Positions 51,316 through 59,848 of a DNA stretch of 64,000 nucleotides are shown piece by piece (within the stretch, counting starts at the first letter, position 1; each line of letters opens with the position of its first letter). Under the pieces are notes generated by a model. It was not told where the DNA came from and made no database searches. It was given only the letters and a program-made list of their open reading frames with translations. Source of the DNA: CAVVAH01 sp963746175 (GTDB lineage: Bacteria > Actinomycetota > Actinomycetes > JACCUZ01); contig CAVVAH010000001.1 in the NCBI GenBank assembly GCA_963746175.1, forward strand, positions 930,001 to 994,000, given 5' to 3'. The position numbers were made by a program, and so were the translations under genes.

Positions 51316-52419
51316 TCAGCCCGTCACCGGGACGCGCAGCTCGACCTCGGTGCCCGCACCGGGCGCCGACTCGACCGCCATCGTGCCGCCCAGCTCGCGG
51401 ACCCGGCCCTCGATGGACGACGCCACGCCGAGCCGTCCCTCGGCGCGGGCCTCGGCGAGCCGGTCCGGCTCGAAGCCGCGGCCGTCGTCGCGGACGCTGA
51501 CCACCAGCTCGTGCCCCTCGTGCTCGAGCAGCACCCACGCGCGGGCGGCCTCGCCGGCGTGGGCGGCGACGTTGGCCAGGGCCGCGCCCACCGCCGCCGC
51601 GACCGCGCGGGCCCGCGCCGCGGCCAGGACCACCGGCGTCGCGGGCGTCGAGACGGTCACCGACGGCGAGGCGTACGACGCCAGCAGCGCGCGCAGGTCG
51701 ACGTCGCCCGCGACCTCCTCCAGCGGGGCGCCGACGAGCGAGCGCAGCGCCTGCTCCTGCTCGGCGGCCAGCCGGCCGATCTCGGCGGCCTCGCCACCGG
51801 CCTCCCGGCCGCGCCGCCCGACCAGGGCGAGCACCTGGAGCACGCCGTCGTGGATGTCGCGGGACAGTCGCTCCCGCTCGCGGGATGCCGCCTCGACGGC
51901 CAGCGCCCGGGCCAGCGCGAGCTCGCCGCGGCGGGCCAGCGACACGGTCCAGCCGACCAGCGCCCCGGCGAGCATCAGCAGCACGATGTTGTTGGCCGTG
52001 GCGATCGTGAGCTCCTGACGGTGCGCCAGGTCGGCCGCGCCGACTGCTGCCGCGGCGGCCAGGCCGGCGACCCAGCCGCCGCGGATGGCCACCGCGAGCA
52101 CCGGGGCGGCCGCCCACGTCACCGGCAGGGTCTGGGCGCCGGCGGCGATCCGGTCGGGGTCGTCGAGGAGCACCGACGAGAGGACCGCGGCGACCCCCAG
52201 GGCGAGGTCCAGCCCGACCACCGGCCAGCGCCGGCCGGCGGGGACGCTGTAGAGCCCGGCCACCACGACGGTCCACACCGCCATCAGCCCGAGCACGACC
52301 CAGCCGCCGACCGGGTGCAGGTACTCGTCGTAGCGCCGTGCGTAGGCGACGACGGCGTAGAGCAGGCCGAGCGCGCGGAACAGCGCCAGCGCGCGCCACA
52401 GCACCGTCTCGAAACCCAC
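51316..52419 (-). CDS. macS: MacS-like membrane sensor histidine kinase
   Basis: 367 residues from GTG 52419, chosen because GGGAGGA lies 7 bases upstream; GTG 52437 would add six residues. Five to six N-terminal membrane helices beginning TVLWRALALFRALGLLYAVV, as in MacS, then a HisKA_3-type dimerisation domain with phospho-His (LSRDIHDGVLQVLALVG) and an ATPase domain (ANVAAHAGEA replaces the N box; VRDDGRGFEPDRL; LGVASSIEGRVRELGG). It senses an unknown signal and phosphorylates the adjacent regulator. Directly downstream of the acyltransferase gene on the same strand. Confidence 0.86.
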   Translation of the reverse strand: MGFETVLWRALALFRALGLLYAVVAYARRYDEYLHPVGGWVVLGLMAVWTVVVAGLYSVPAGRRWPVVGLDLALGVAAVLSSVLLDDPDRIAAGAQTLPVTWAAAPVLAVAIRGGWVAGLAAAAAVGAADLAHRQELTIATANNIVLLMLAGALVGWTVSLARRGELALARALAVEAASRERERLSRDIHDGVLQVLALVGRRGREAGGEAAEIGRLAAEQEQALRSLVGAPLEEVAGDVDLRALLASYASPSVTVSTPATPVVLAAARARAVAAAVGAALANVAAHAGEAARAWVLLEHEGHELVVSVRDDGRGFEPDRLAEARAEGRLGVASSIEGRVRELGGTMAVESAPGAGTEVELRVPVTG

Positions 52420-52468
52420 GGGGCGATCCTCCCGCACCCGGTGGGCCGGACCGGTGATCCGGGCGGAT

Positions 52469-53242
52469 TCAGGCGGCGGGTGCGTGCCCGCCCTGGTCGT
52501 CGGACGCCGCCGGGGCGATGTCGGCCGCGGCGGCTGCCTTCTTGTCCCGCTCGGCCTTCTCGGCCTTCAGCTTGTCCTTGGCGACCTGCGCGTAGATGTC
52601 GACGTACTCCTGGCCGGAGAGGTCCATCAGCTCGTACATGATCTCGTCGGTGATCGAGCGCAGGACGAACCGGTCGCCCTCCATGCCCTCGTAGCGGGAG
52701 AAGTCGAGCGGCTTGCCGATGTTGATGCCGACCCGGATGCCGAGCGTCGGGCGCTTCCGGCCGGGCGGCTGGATCTTCTCGGTGTCGATCATGGCGACCG
52801 GGAGGACGGGCACCGCGGCCTCCAGCGACATCCGGGCGACGCCGGTCTTGCCGCGGTAGAGCCGGCCGTCGGGCGAGCGGGTGCCCTCGGGGTAGATGCC
52901 GAGAAGGTCGCCGCGCCGGAGGACCTTGAGCCCGGCGCTGAGGGCGGCCTCGGAGGCCTGCCCGCCGGCCCGGTCGACGGGGAGCTGACCGACGCCCCGG
53001 AAGAACACTGCGGTGAGCCGGCCCTTGAGCCCGCGGCCGGTGAAGTAGTCGGCCTTGGCGAGGAAGGTGACCCGGCGCTCGATCACCAGCGGCAGGAAGA
53101 TCGAGTCGGAGAACGAGAGGTGGTTGCTCGCGAGGATCGCGCCGCCGTCCTCGGGGACGTTCTCCAGCCCGATGACGTACGGCCGGAAGATCAGGCGCAG
53201 GACGGGCCCGAGCACGATGCGCTTGAGGAACCAGTAGAACAC
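52469..53242 (-). CDS. 1-acyl-sn-glycerol-3-phosphate acyltransferase (PlsC family)
   Basis: 257 residues from GTG 53242, which has GGGAGGAGG just upstream. Acyltransferase motifs: NHLSFSDSIFLPL (H-x4-D, about 41-53), FFRGVGQLPVDR, IYPEGTRSPDGRLYRGKTG (EGTR) and AVPVLPVAMID. A C-terminal Lys/Ala-rich tail (AKDKLKAEKAERDKKAAAAA) follows. It acylates lysophosphatidic acid in phospholipid synthesis, at the membrane; close homologues include mycobacterial Rv2182c. It probably shares a transcript with the MacRS genes 49 bases downstream. Confidence 0.9.
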   Translation of the reverse strand: MFYWFLKRIVLGPVLRLIFRPYVIGLENVPEDGGAILASNHLSFSDSIFLPLVIERRVTFLAKADYFTGRGLKGRLTAVFFRGVGQLPVDRAGGQASEAALSAGLKVLRRGDLLGIYPEGTRSPDGRLYRGKTGVARMSLEAAVPVLPVAMIDTEKIQPPGRKRPTLGIRVGINIGKPLDFSRYEGMEGDRFVLRSITDEIMYELMDLSGQEYVDIYAQVAKDKLKAEKAERDKKAAAAADIAPAASDDQGGHAPAA

Positions 53243-53326
53243 CGCTGCTGCCTCCTCCCGTCGCACCCGTCACGGCGACAACGCGCTGATCCGCACTCCC
53301 GTGCCCCGCTCGGCACCCCGCGAACA

Positions 53327-53493
53327 CTAGTACCCCCACCGGGGGCACATGTCCTGCTGCGCGACGACGCTCCGGCGCCTGGCGGCGTTGTCGTCGCCCC
53401 GCGTAGAACACCGCTACGCGGGGCTCCTCCGCCTTGCCATGCATCCGGCGCGACGCCGCTCGCGACGGACGGCGCCCTCGGCAGGAGTACTAG
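53327..53493. other. Structured 167-bp region between divergent genes, possible RNA or repeat
   Basis: Bounded by CTAGTAC (53327-53333) and its complement GTACTAG (53487-53493). Inside lie CCCCC-ACC-GGGGG (53334-53346), a perfect 10-bp hairpin CCCCGCGTAG / CTACGCGGGG (53397-53423) and complementary GTCCTGC/GCAGGA near the ends. It occupies most of the 284-bp gap between divergent start codons, where a terminator is not expected. No ORF is convincing. It could be a structured RNA or an inserted repeat. Confidence 0.5.
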
Positions 53494-53526
53494 GGCACCG
53501 CCCCTGGATCGTGCGACGATGCCGCC

Positions 53527-54291
53527 ATGCCGCTGATGCCGGGCGCCGAGCCCTTCTCGCACGAGGGCGGGCGCACCGGCGCGCTCCTGGTCCACGGGTT
53601 CACCGGGACCCCGCAGGGGATGCGGGACTGGGGCCAGTACCTCGCCGACGCCGGCCTGAGCGTCGAGGTGCCCCGGCTGCCGGGCCACGGGACCACCGTC
53701 GCGGAGGCGAACCTCACCCGCTGGGAGGACTGGTACGCCGAGGTCGAGCGGCAGCTGGCCCGGCTCCGCGAGCACTGCGACGACGTCTTCGTCATGGGGC
53801 TGTCCATGGGCGGCACGCTCTCGATCCGGCTGGCCGAGGAGCACGGCGACGAGATCGCCGGCCTGGTGCTGGTCAACCCGAGCCTGCTGACCAAGCGGCC
53901 GGACCGGTTCCTGCTGCCGGTGCTCCGCTGGCTCAAGCCGACCTGGCCCGGCATCGCCAGCGACATCAAGAAGCCCGGCCGGTCCGAGCTCGCCTACACC
54001 CACATCCCGGTCAAGGCCGCCTACCAGCTCAGCCGGCTGTGGCTGACGACCCGCGCCGACCTGGGCCGGGTCAGCCAGCCGCTGCTGGTGCTGCGCTCCA
54101 CCGAGGACCACGTGGTCGAGCCGGACAGCGCCCGGCTGCTGCTCGAGAAGGTCGCGTCGACGGACGTCCGCGAGGTCATGCTCGAGAACAGCTACCACGT
54201 GGCGACCCTCGACCACGACGCCCCGCTGATCTTCGAGCGCAGTCTGGAGTTCGTCCAGCGGCTCAGCGCCCACGACCAGTCGGCCACATGA
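53527..54291 (+). CDS. Alpha/beta hydrolase (carboxylesterase/monoacylglycerol lipase-like)
   Basis: 254 residues of the Est30-type carboxylesterase family. GALLVHGFTGTPQGMRDW gives the oxyanion loop (HGFTG, about 24-28), VFVMGLSMGGTLSIRLA the nucleophile elbow GLSMGG (Ser near 92), RSTEDHVVEPDSA the acid Asp and NSYHVATLDHD the catalytic His. It hydrolyses medium-chain esters or monoacylglycerols. No signal peptide, so it is cytosolic. Next to a PlsC acyltransferase gene, hinting at lipid metabolism. Confidence 0.9.
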   Translation: MPLMPGAEPFSHEGGRTGALLVHGFTGTPQGMRDWGQYLADAGLSVEVPRLPGHGTTVAEANLTRWEDWYAEVERQLARLREHCDDVFVMGLSMGGTLSIRLAEEHGDEIAGLVLVNPSLLTKRPDRFLLPVLRWLKPTWPGIASDIKKPGRSELAYTHIPVKAAYQLSRLWLTTRADLGRVSQPLLVLRSTEDHVVEPDSARLLLEKVASTDVREVMLENSYHVATLDHDAPLIFERSLEFVQRLSAHDQSAT

Positions 54292-54309
54292 GCACCCCAT
54301 GAGCACGGC

Positions 54310-55026
54310 ATGAACGCCGTGCCACCTCGCCGGGACAACGGCCTCCGGGCGCCGTCGTACGTCCGGCTGGACGACGTCTCGACGCACCTCGTCGACGAGC
54401 TGCTGTCGCGGCTGCGCGACGCGGGCGTCGCTGCCTACAGCGCGCCGACGCTGGGTCGGCAGGGGCCGTACGGCGAGACGGTGCCGCCGGTCGGCCCGAG
54501 CGACTCGGTCTACGTCGACGCCATCCACCGCGACCTGGCGCGCACCGTGCAGAACCGCTACCTGCGCGAGGTCGACGAGGACCTGGCGTGGTCGGACATC
54601 GTGGCCGGCTTCGACCGGGAGACCGAGGACGCGGTGCCGCGCTGGCCGGTCTCCGAGGACGTCGCGACCGACGAGGAGCGACCGGCCCAGTCCGAGCAGC
54701 CCAGCGGGCCGACGATCGGCTTCGACGTGCTGCGCGACCGGGTGGAAGCGCCCCCGCTGCCGCGCGCCGACGACCCGGAGGACCACTACCAGCCGCCGCC
54801 ACCTCCCCCGCTGCCGCAGATGGACCGGGTCGGCCGGTTCGCGTGGGCGGGATTCCTCGGCGGGCCGGTGATGCTGGTGCTCGCGGCGCTGGCCGGGCTG
54901 CAGCCGGACGGGTGGGTCGGTCTGCTGGCCATCGGAGGGTTCGTGGCAGGCTTCGTGACGCTCGTCGCCCGGATGAAGGATCGTCCTCCCACGGACTCCG
55001 GACCGGACGACGGCGCCGTCGTCTGA
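54310..55026 (+). CDS. Membrane-anchored hypothetical protein
   Basis: 238 residues. The N-terminal 130 residues are soluble (YVRLDDVSTHLVDELLSRLR; SVYVDAIHRDLARTVQNRYL), followed by an acidic linker, a poly-proline stretch (YQPPPPPPLPQM, about 159-170) and two C-terminal membrane helices (about 178-195, 200-218). Similar proteins are common in actinobacteria with no known function. It lies between the esterase and the LOR/SDH-domain gene, all on one strand and probably in one transcript. Confidence 0.7.
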   Translation: MNAVPPRRDNGLRAPSYVRLDDVSTHLVDELLSRLRDAGVAAYSAPTLGRQGPYGETVPPVGPSDSVYVDAIHRDLARTVQNRYLREVDEDLAWSDIVAGFDRETEDAVPRWPVSEDVATDEERPAQSEQPSGPTIGFDVLRDRVEAPPLPRADDPEDHYQPPPPPPLPQMDRVGRFAWAGFLGGPVMLVLAALAGLQPDGWVGLLAIGGFVAGFVTLVARMKDRPPTDSGPDDGAVV

Positions 55027-55037
55027 GCGTCCACCCC

Positions 55038-55044
55038 AGGAGGT
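55038..55044 (+). promoter_or_regulatory. Perfect ribosome-binding site (AGGAGGT)
   Basis: AGGAGGT lies 7 bases before GTG 55052 and fixes the start of the ornithine cyclodeaminase-like gene. Such a full match is rare in this window. Confidence 0.7.
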
Positions 55045-55051
55045 ACCCGCC

Positions 55052-56302
55052 GTGAGCACCAACGAGACCGTCGAGGTGCGCGGCCACCTCATCGACTCCG
55101 GCGTCCTCTCCCGGGTGCTCGACGACATCCTCGAGTACGGCGGCGACTACTCGATCGACCGCTTCGAGGTGGGCAAGACGCCGGCCGACGAGTCGTACGC
55201 GCGGCTCACGGTGAAGTCGGACAACCAGGACGACATCGCGCGGCTCATCATGCGGCTGCAGACCCACGGCGTGAACCCGACCGATCCCGGCGAGGCGATG
55301 CTGCGCGTCGTGGAGAAGGACGGCGTCTTCCCCGACGACTTCTACTCCACGACCAACCTGGAGACGGTGGTCCGCCTCGGTGGCCACTGGGTGCCCGTCG
55401 AGAACCCCGAGATGGACTGCGGGATCCTGGTCACCGGCGACCGGGCGCGCACCATCGCGGTCAGCGAGATCCGCGCCGGCGACGAGCTCGTGTGCGGTGC
55501 GTCCGGCGTCAAGGTCGTGCCGCTCCCCGCGATCGACCGCAGCGTCGGTGGCTTCGAGTTCATGAACTCCGAGGTGTCGTCGGAGAAGCCGCAGGCCCTG
55601 CTGGTCCGCCAGATCGCGCAGCAGATGCGGGACGTGAAGGCCGAGGGCAAGAAGATCCTCTGGGTCGGCGGACCGGCGGTCGTGCACACAGGTGCAGCAC
55701 CGGCGATGGTCGCCCTGGTCGAGGCCGGCTACGTCGACGTGCTGTTCGCCGGCAACGCGCTCGCGACCCACGACATCGAGGCGTCACTGTTCGGCACCTC
55801 GCTCGGTGTCGACCTCAAGCAGGGCCGCGGCGTGGAGCACGGGCACGAGCACCACATCCGTGCCATCAACCAGATCCGCAAGGCCGGGTCGATCGCCGCC
55901 GCGGTCGAGAGCGGGCTGCTCACCAGCGGCGTCATGCACGCGCTCGTGCAGCACCGCAAGGACTTCGTCCTCGTGGGCTCGGTCCGCGACGACGGCCCGC
56001 TGCCCGACGTCTACACCGACGTCATCGAGGGCCAGCGCGCGATGCGTGGCGGCCTCAAGGACGTCGGCTTCGCCATCATGGTGGCGACGATGCTGCACTC
56101 GGTCGCGACGGGGAACATCCTGCCCGCGTCGATCCCGCTGGTCTGCGTCGACATCAACCCGGCGACGGTCACGAAGCTCGCCGACCGCGGCTCGGCGCAG
56201 GCCCGCGGGATCGTCACCGACATCGGCCTCTTCCTCGAGCAGCTGGCCCTCGAGCTGGCGCCGGCGTACCGCGCCGGCGACCGCCCCGGCGAGGACGCCT
56301 GA
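55052..56302 (+). CDS. LOR/SDH-domain ornithine cyclodeaminase-like protein (TIGR00300)
   Basis: 416 residues of the TIGR00300/LOR-SDH family. The N-terminal half starts VRGHLIDSGVLSRVLDDILE and contains the TVVRLGGHWVPVENPEMDCG segment (core LGGHWVPVENPEMDC). The C-terminal half is Rossmann-like (KKILWVGGPAVVHTGAAPAM, AGNALATHDIEASLFGTSLG, VEHGHEHHIRAIN, MRGGLKDVGFAIMVATML, PLVCVDINPATVTKLADRGS). Members include the ornithine cyclodeaminase of Methanococcus and the C-terminal half of cyanobacterial AgrE, which turn ornithine into proline and ammonia. Stand-alone activity here is inferred. Confidence 0.85.
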   Translation: MSTNETVEVRGHLIDSGVLSRVLDDILEYGGDYSIDRFEVGKTPADESYARLTVKSDNQDDIARLIMRLQTHGVNPTDPGEAMLRVVEKDGVFPDDFYSTTNLETVVRLGGHWVPVENPEMDCGILVTGDRARTIAVSEIRAGDELVCGASGVKVVPLPAIDRSVGGFEFMNSEVSSEKPQALLVRQIAQQMRDVKAEGKKILWVGGPAVVHTGAAPAMVALVEAGYVDVLFAGNALATHDIEASLFGTSLGVDLKQGRGVEHGHEHHIRAINQIRKAGSIAAAVESGLLTSGVMHALVQHRKDFVLVGSVRDDGPLPDVYTDVIEGQRAMRGGLKDVGFAIMVATMLHSVATGNILPASIPLVCVDINPATVTKLADRGSAQARGIVTDIGLFLEQLALELAPAYRAGDRPGEDA

Positions 56303-56407
56303 CGCCAGGCACCTCCCTCGGTCCGCACCGACCGAACCGGCCGGCCTCGGTCTGCGTCCTCGTGCCGAGTTGCGACGCCGGCCCGGCGTTGCCGGAAGGG
56401 GATCGCC

Positions 56408-57883
56408 ATGCCTGCACGTTCCCGCTCCGTCCTGCCCGCCGGCGCCCGCGGGTGTCGCGCCGTCGCCGCGGCGGCCGCGCTCGCGCTGGCGATCCCGCTC
56501 GCCGCAGCGTCGCCCGCGGCGGCTGCGGCGCCGTCCAACGACAGCCGGGCCGCCGCCCAGCCGGTGGGCGCACTGCCCGTCACCGTGCACGGCAGCACCG
56601 CCGAGGCCACTCTCGACACCGACGAGCCGTTCGGCTGCGCGCCGCTGAAGAACTCGGTCTGGTACACGTTCACGCCCACCAAGGACCGCTCGGTCCTGCT
56701 CGCGCTGGACGCGGCCGGCGACCTCGACGCGAGCGTCGCGGTCTTCACCCGAGAGCGGTCCCAGCTCACCCAGGTCGGGTGCGCGACCACCGACCGCCGC
56801 GGCGAGGCCACCCTCGACCTCGACGTGACCGGTGACACCGAGTACCTCGTGCAGGTCGGGGCTCGCGCCGGCTCCGCCGACGACGCCTTCACGCTGCGGA
56901 TGGTCGTCCCCGACGACCCGGCGACGGCGCCCGGCGCCGAGCTGCCCGCAACCGGTGTGGCGGCCTCGGTGCAGCGGTTCGCCAACCAGGACGACGCCTG
57001 GTACGTCGACCTGGTGCGCGGCCGCACCTACCGCCTGAACCTGGTCACCGTCGGCGAGGACTGCGTCAACCTCAAGCTCTTCCCGGGCGGGACCAAGAGC
57101 TTCGGCGGCTCGTGGCTGCGCAGCGTCTCGTGCGACGCCCACACGGTCTTCGTCGCGGAGCGCACCGGCCGCTACCCGATCCTGGTGACCGCCCCGCGCT
57201 CGAGCCGCGCCGTGCTCAAGTACCGGCTCCGCGCCGGCCCGGCCCGCGCGGACGACACCGCGCCCGGCCTGCGGCTCCCGGCCGACCGGGGGGTCAGTGG
57301 CTCGCTGCACGGCAGCGAGCTGGACGCCCTCGACCTCTACCGGTTCGGCGTGGCGCACCGCAGCGACATGCGGATCCGGCTCGCGACCGGGCGCCGCTTC
57401 GAGGTGGTCCTCATGACTGCCGGCGGCCGGGTGCTCGCCATCGGGCGGCACCGCGTCGACGCGCGCCTCGGTCGTGGTCGCTACTTCGTGGCCGTCCGGT
57501 CGCTGGACGGCGCGGACGGGGCGTACGTCGTGCGGCGCCACGCCCGCGCGATCACCACGGCCCGGACCCGTGAACGGCAGCCGGAGCACCACGGTCGGGC
57601 CGAACCGCGCCGTCACGCTCGCGGTCGCGTGTCCCCCGCCGTCGAGGGCCCGGCGACGCTGGTCGTCGAGCGCTTCGACCCCATCGACGGCTGGCTCTTC
57701 GCCGCGCGGTTCCGGCCGCAGGTGTCGGGCGGGACGGCGACCGTCAGCTGGACACCGCCGACGCTGGGCCGCTACCGGGTGGCCGGCACGTTCGACGGCA
57801 CCTTCCGCGCCAGCCCCAGTGACGGCGGGACAGCGAGGTTCTCCGTCGTCGAGCCGCTCACGCTGACGGCACTCGCACGGTGA
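56408..57883 (+). CDS. Secreted beta-rich protein, with a shifted segment
   Basis: 491 residues. A signal peptide (to about residue 41, ...SPAAAAAPSND) is followed by repeated PPC-like beta domains (NSVWYTFTPTKDRSVLLALD; DLYRFGVAHRSDMRI) and a C-terminal Ig-like domain (GWLFAARFRPQVSGGTATVS). I do not recognise a catalytic motif. Residues about 386-409 are Arg/His-rich and unlike the rest. The other frame there reads VNGSRSTTVGPNRAVTLAVA, a normal Ig-like strand, so a +1 shift near 57568 and a compensating -1 near 57631 are likely. The 3' end overlaps the convergent nuclease gene by 26 bases. Confidence 0.75.
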   Translation: MPARSRSVLPAGARGCRAVAAAAALALAIPLAAASPAAAAAPSNDSRAAAQPVGALPVTVHGSTAEATLDTDEPFGCAPLKNSVWYTFTPTKDRSVLLALDAAGDLDASVAVFTRERSQLTQVGCATTDRRGEATLDLDVTGDTEYLVQVGARAGSADDAFTLRMVVPDDPATAPGAELPATGVAASVQRFANQDDAWYVDLVRGRTYRLNLVTVGEDCVNLKLFPGGTKSFGGSWLRSVSCDAHTVFVAERTGRYPILVTAPRSSRAVLKYRLRAGPARADDTAPGLRLPADRGVSGSLHGSELDALDLYRFGVAHRSDMRIRLATGRRFEVVLMTAGGRVLAIGRHRVDARLGRGRYFVAVRSLDGADGAYVVRRHARAITTARTRERQPEHHGRAEPRRHARGRVSPAVEGPATLVVERFDPIDGWLFAARFRPQVSGGTATVSWTPPTLGRYRVAGTFDGTFRASPSDGGTARFSVVEPLTLTALAR

Positions 57884-58544
57884 CCAGCGCCGGGCGGTGG
57901 TCGCTCCCGACCGCCGCCCGGTGGTCGTCCACCACGTCGTAGCCGACGACCTCGACACCGGGGGTCGCGAAGGCCCCGTCGATCCGTCGGTCCGGCCGCA
58001 GCGCCGGGAACGTGGGCCCGCTCGTCGGCCCGAGGTCGCGCATCCCGTGCTCCTCGAGGAAGGTCCAGGCGGTGCGACCCGGGCGCTCGTTGAGGTCGCC
58101 GGCCGCGAACGCCTGCTCGACGCCGGCAGCCCGCAGCACGTCCAGCGCCCGGCGTACGTGGTCGAGGCGCTCCGTCTCGGGCAGCGGCAGGTGCAGGCTC
58201 GCGACCGCCAGCCGGGCACCCGACTTGCGGACGACGGCGGCCGCCACCCCGCGGTCCGGCCAGCCGAGCCGGTAGCGGGACAGCGCGAGCTCGGCCGTGC
58301 GCTCCACGTCGACGCGGAGGTGCGCCAGCAGCGTCGTCCCGCCCGTCGTCCCGCCGCCCGTGACGTAGAGGAGGCCGCACTCCCGCGCGAGCTGCGCCAG
58401 CCTCGCGCGCCAGCGGAAGAACTTCGGCGCCTCCTGGACGCACATGACGTCCGGGTCCAGCTGCCGCACCAGCGACGTCAGCGCCTGGGTGTCGTCACGC
58501 AGGCCGTGCAGGTTCCAGGACAGGATCTTCAGGTCGACAGCCAC
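57858..58544 (-). CDS. Endonuclease/exonuclease/phosphatase family protein
   Basis: 228-residue EEP-fold protein. ILSWNLHGLRDD (about 7-18) has the metal Asn, DVMCVQEAPKFF the metal Glu, LAVASLHLPLP the HLP strand, AFAAGDLNERPG the catalytic Asp and Asn, and AAVGSDHRPALVTVR the final SDH dyad. All catalytic elements are present, so it is an active Mg-dependent phosphodiesterase; DNA, lipid or other substrate cannot be told. GTG 58544 is preceded by TAGCGT (58551-58556, minus strand). Confidence 0.87.
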   Translation of the reverse strand: MAVDLKILSWNLHGLRDDTQALTSLVRQLDPDVMCVQEAPKFFRWRARLAQLARECGLLYVTGGGTTGGTTLLAHLRVDVERTAELALSRYRLGWPDRGVAAAVVRKSGARLAVASLHLPLPETERLDHVRRALDVLRAAGVEQAFAAGDLNERPGRTAWTFLEEHGMRDLGPTSGPTFPALRPDRRIDGAFATPGVEVVGYDVVDDHRAAVGSDHRPALVTVRVPSA

Positions 58545-58550
58545 CCCGGG

Positions 58551-58556
58551 ACGCTA
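58551..58556 (-). promoter_or_regulatory. -10 box (TAGCGT) of a leaderless promoter
   Basis: TAGCGT on the minus strand ends 6 bases before the GTG at 58544. Confidence 0.4.
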
Positions 58557-58596
58557 CCCACGGACGGCCCCTGGATCACCAAACACGACTCACTGC

Positions 58597-58621
58597 AGCG
58601 CTGCACGAGCTGTGCAGCGCT
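58597..58621 (-). terminator. Terminator hairpin after the minus-strand Tad genes
   Basis: A 10-bp perfect inverted repeat (AGCGCTGCAC / GTGCAGCGCT) with a 5-base loop begins 22 bases past the stop of the TadG-like gene at 58643. Confidence 0.65.
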
Positions 58622-58642
58622 CCGACGTCAGGCATGCCCGCG

Positions 58643-59848
58643 TTACCTGCTCAGGTGAAGGCTTGGGGGTGGCGCATTTCCTGCCCACGGGTTCGCTCCG
58701 CCCTCAAGCTTCCTGATGACCAAGAAGAGGCCGTCGCCCGTAATAACGTCTGCCGGACTGTAATTCAGCGGATTGTTGTCCTTGCAGGGCCCCGCCGTTG
58801 GCCAGCCGGTCGACTGAACGCCACCCATCTTGAACCCGCAGACCTCCACCGTGGCGACCTGCTTGATCGCGTATGACGCATTGTTGCCAGATCCATCGAT
58901 CGCCGCTCCTGGGGCGCACTGGGGCGGGAAGCAGAAGATCGGCATCGTGATGGTGTGCCCGACGAGGGTCTGCCATTCCTCCTTTGCAAGGCTGAAGTTG
59001 TTGCCGGGATCACTGCTCAGACAGGTGTCGTTGTGGGTCTTGCTAGGGCACGTGCCGACCAACAGTGTCCGAAGCTGCGTCGGCGTCATAGTCGACAACT
59101 GGCCAGCGACGGCGTGATAGCCCGATGTGGGGCAGCCGCTCGTTACCGCATTCTCCGTGTCACCGGTTCCGTTGCCCTGGCCCGTGCACTGCGCCACCCA
59201 CCACCCGCCAGGAGGGCCGTCAGTGCCGCAGGGGAAGGCGCCCTTGGGGTCCTTGTTCGCTACTGATCCACCCTTGGTCGGGACAAAAGTGACCGTCTCG
59301 GAGGCGGTGACGACGTTGGAGCAGATGGCCCACGGCCTCAGACCTTCGCCTTGAATGACGGTCTGGATGATCGTCGCCTGGGCCATCGCCCGCGTGTCGC
59401 CTTTCACGGCGCCAAAGAACTGCGTTGTGGGCTGCCCGGGAAGAACAACCTGCACCTTGACGTACTTGCCACCTTCGATCAGGAAGGCGACGCACGTCGA
59501 CTGAGCGCTCCGCTTCCAGGTTTCGCCCGCCTGCGCCGTGATCGCGTAGTCGACGTCACACCCGTTCCAGTACGCGTCAGTCGCTGGCCGGTCCGTCGCC
59601 CAGTTCTTCTGGGCATAGGTGGTGGCAGCCTGGTACGCCGCCAGTTCGCGGTCAGCCGGCGCCGGCGTCGCATAGATCGCGGCTGCGGCTGCCAGTGCTG
59701 CAGCGTCGGCGGCGGACTGCGCGGATGTGCGGGCCTCCCGCTGAGAACCGACCTCGACGACGAGAGCGCCGAGAACCATGACAGCAATTGAGAAGAGCGC
59801 GACAATGATCGCGATAGCGCCGGTCTCGTCGCGGTGTTTCAGCACCAC
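58643..59848 (-). CDS. TadG-like pilus assembly protein (lower-GC set)
   Basis: 401 residues. The N terminus (RDETGAIAIIVALFSIAVMVLG, core ETGAIAIIVALFSIAVM) is the TadG-like pseudopilin/membrane anchor, followed by GSQREARTSAQSAADAAALA as in TadG proteins. The rest is extracellular, with about ten cysteines and Gly/Asn/Thr-rich loops. It overlaps the TadE-like gene by 10 bases. Base composition is unusual: bases 58741-58800 are 55% G+C, against 73% at 57301-57360. Role: surface or minor component of a Flp-type pilus. The assembly ATPase genes are not in the window. Confidence 0.8.
   Translation of the reverse strand: MVLKHRDETGAIAIIVALFSIAVMVLGALVVEVGSQREARTSAQSAADAAALAAAAAIYATPAPADRELAAYQAATTYAQKNWATDRPATDAYWNGCDVDYAITAQAGETWKRSAQSTCVAFLIEGGKYVKVQVVLPGQPTTQFFGAVKGDTRAMAQATIIQTVIQGEGLRPWAICSNVVTASETVTFVPTKGGSVANKDPKGAFPCGTDGPPGGWWVAQCTGQGNGTGDTENAVTSGCPTSGYHAVAGQLSTMTPTQLRTLLVGTCPSKTHNDTCLSSDPGNNFSLAKEEWQTLVGHTITMPIFCFPPQCAPGAAIDGSGNNASYAIKQVATVEVCGFKMGGVQSTGWPTAGPCKDNNPLNYSPADVITGDGLFLVIRKLEGGANPWAGNAPPPSLHLSR

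Noticed and set aside
53327..53493. A 6C-type small RNA
   Set aside because: There are C5 and G5 runs, but not two C6 loops on stems as the 6C motif requires. Left as an unassigned structured region.
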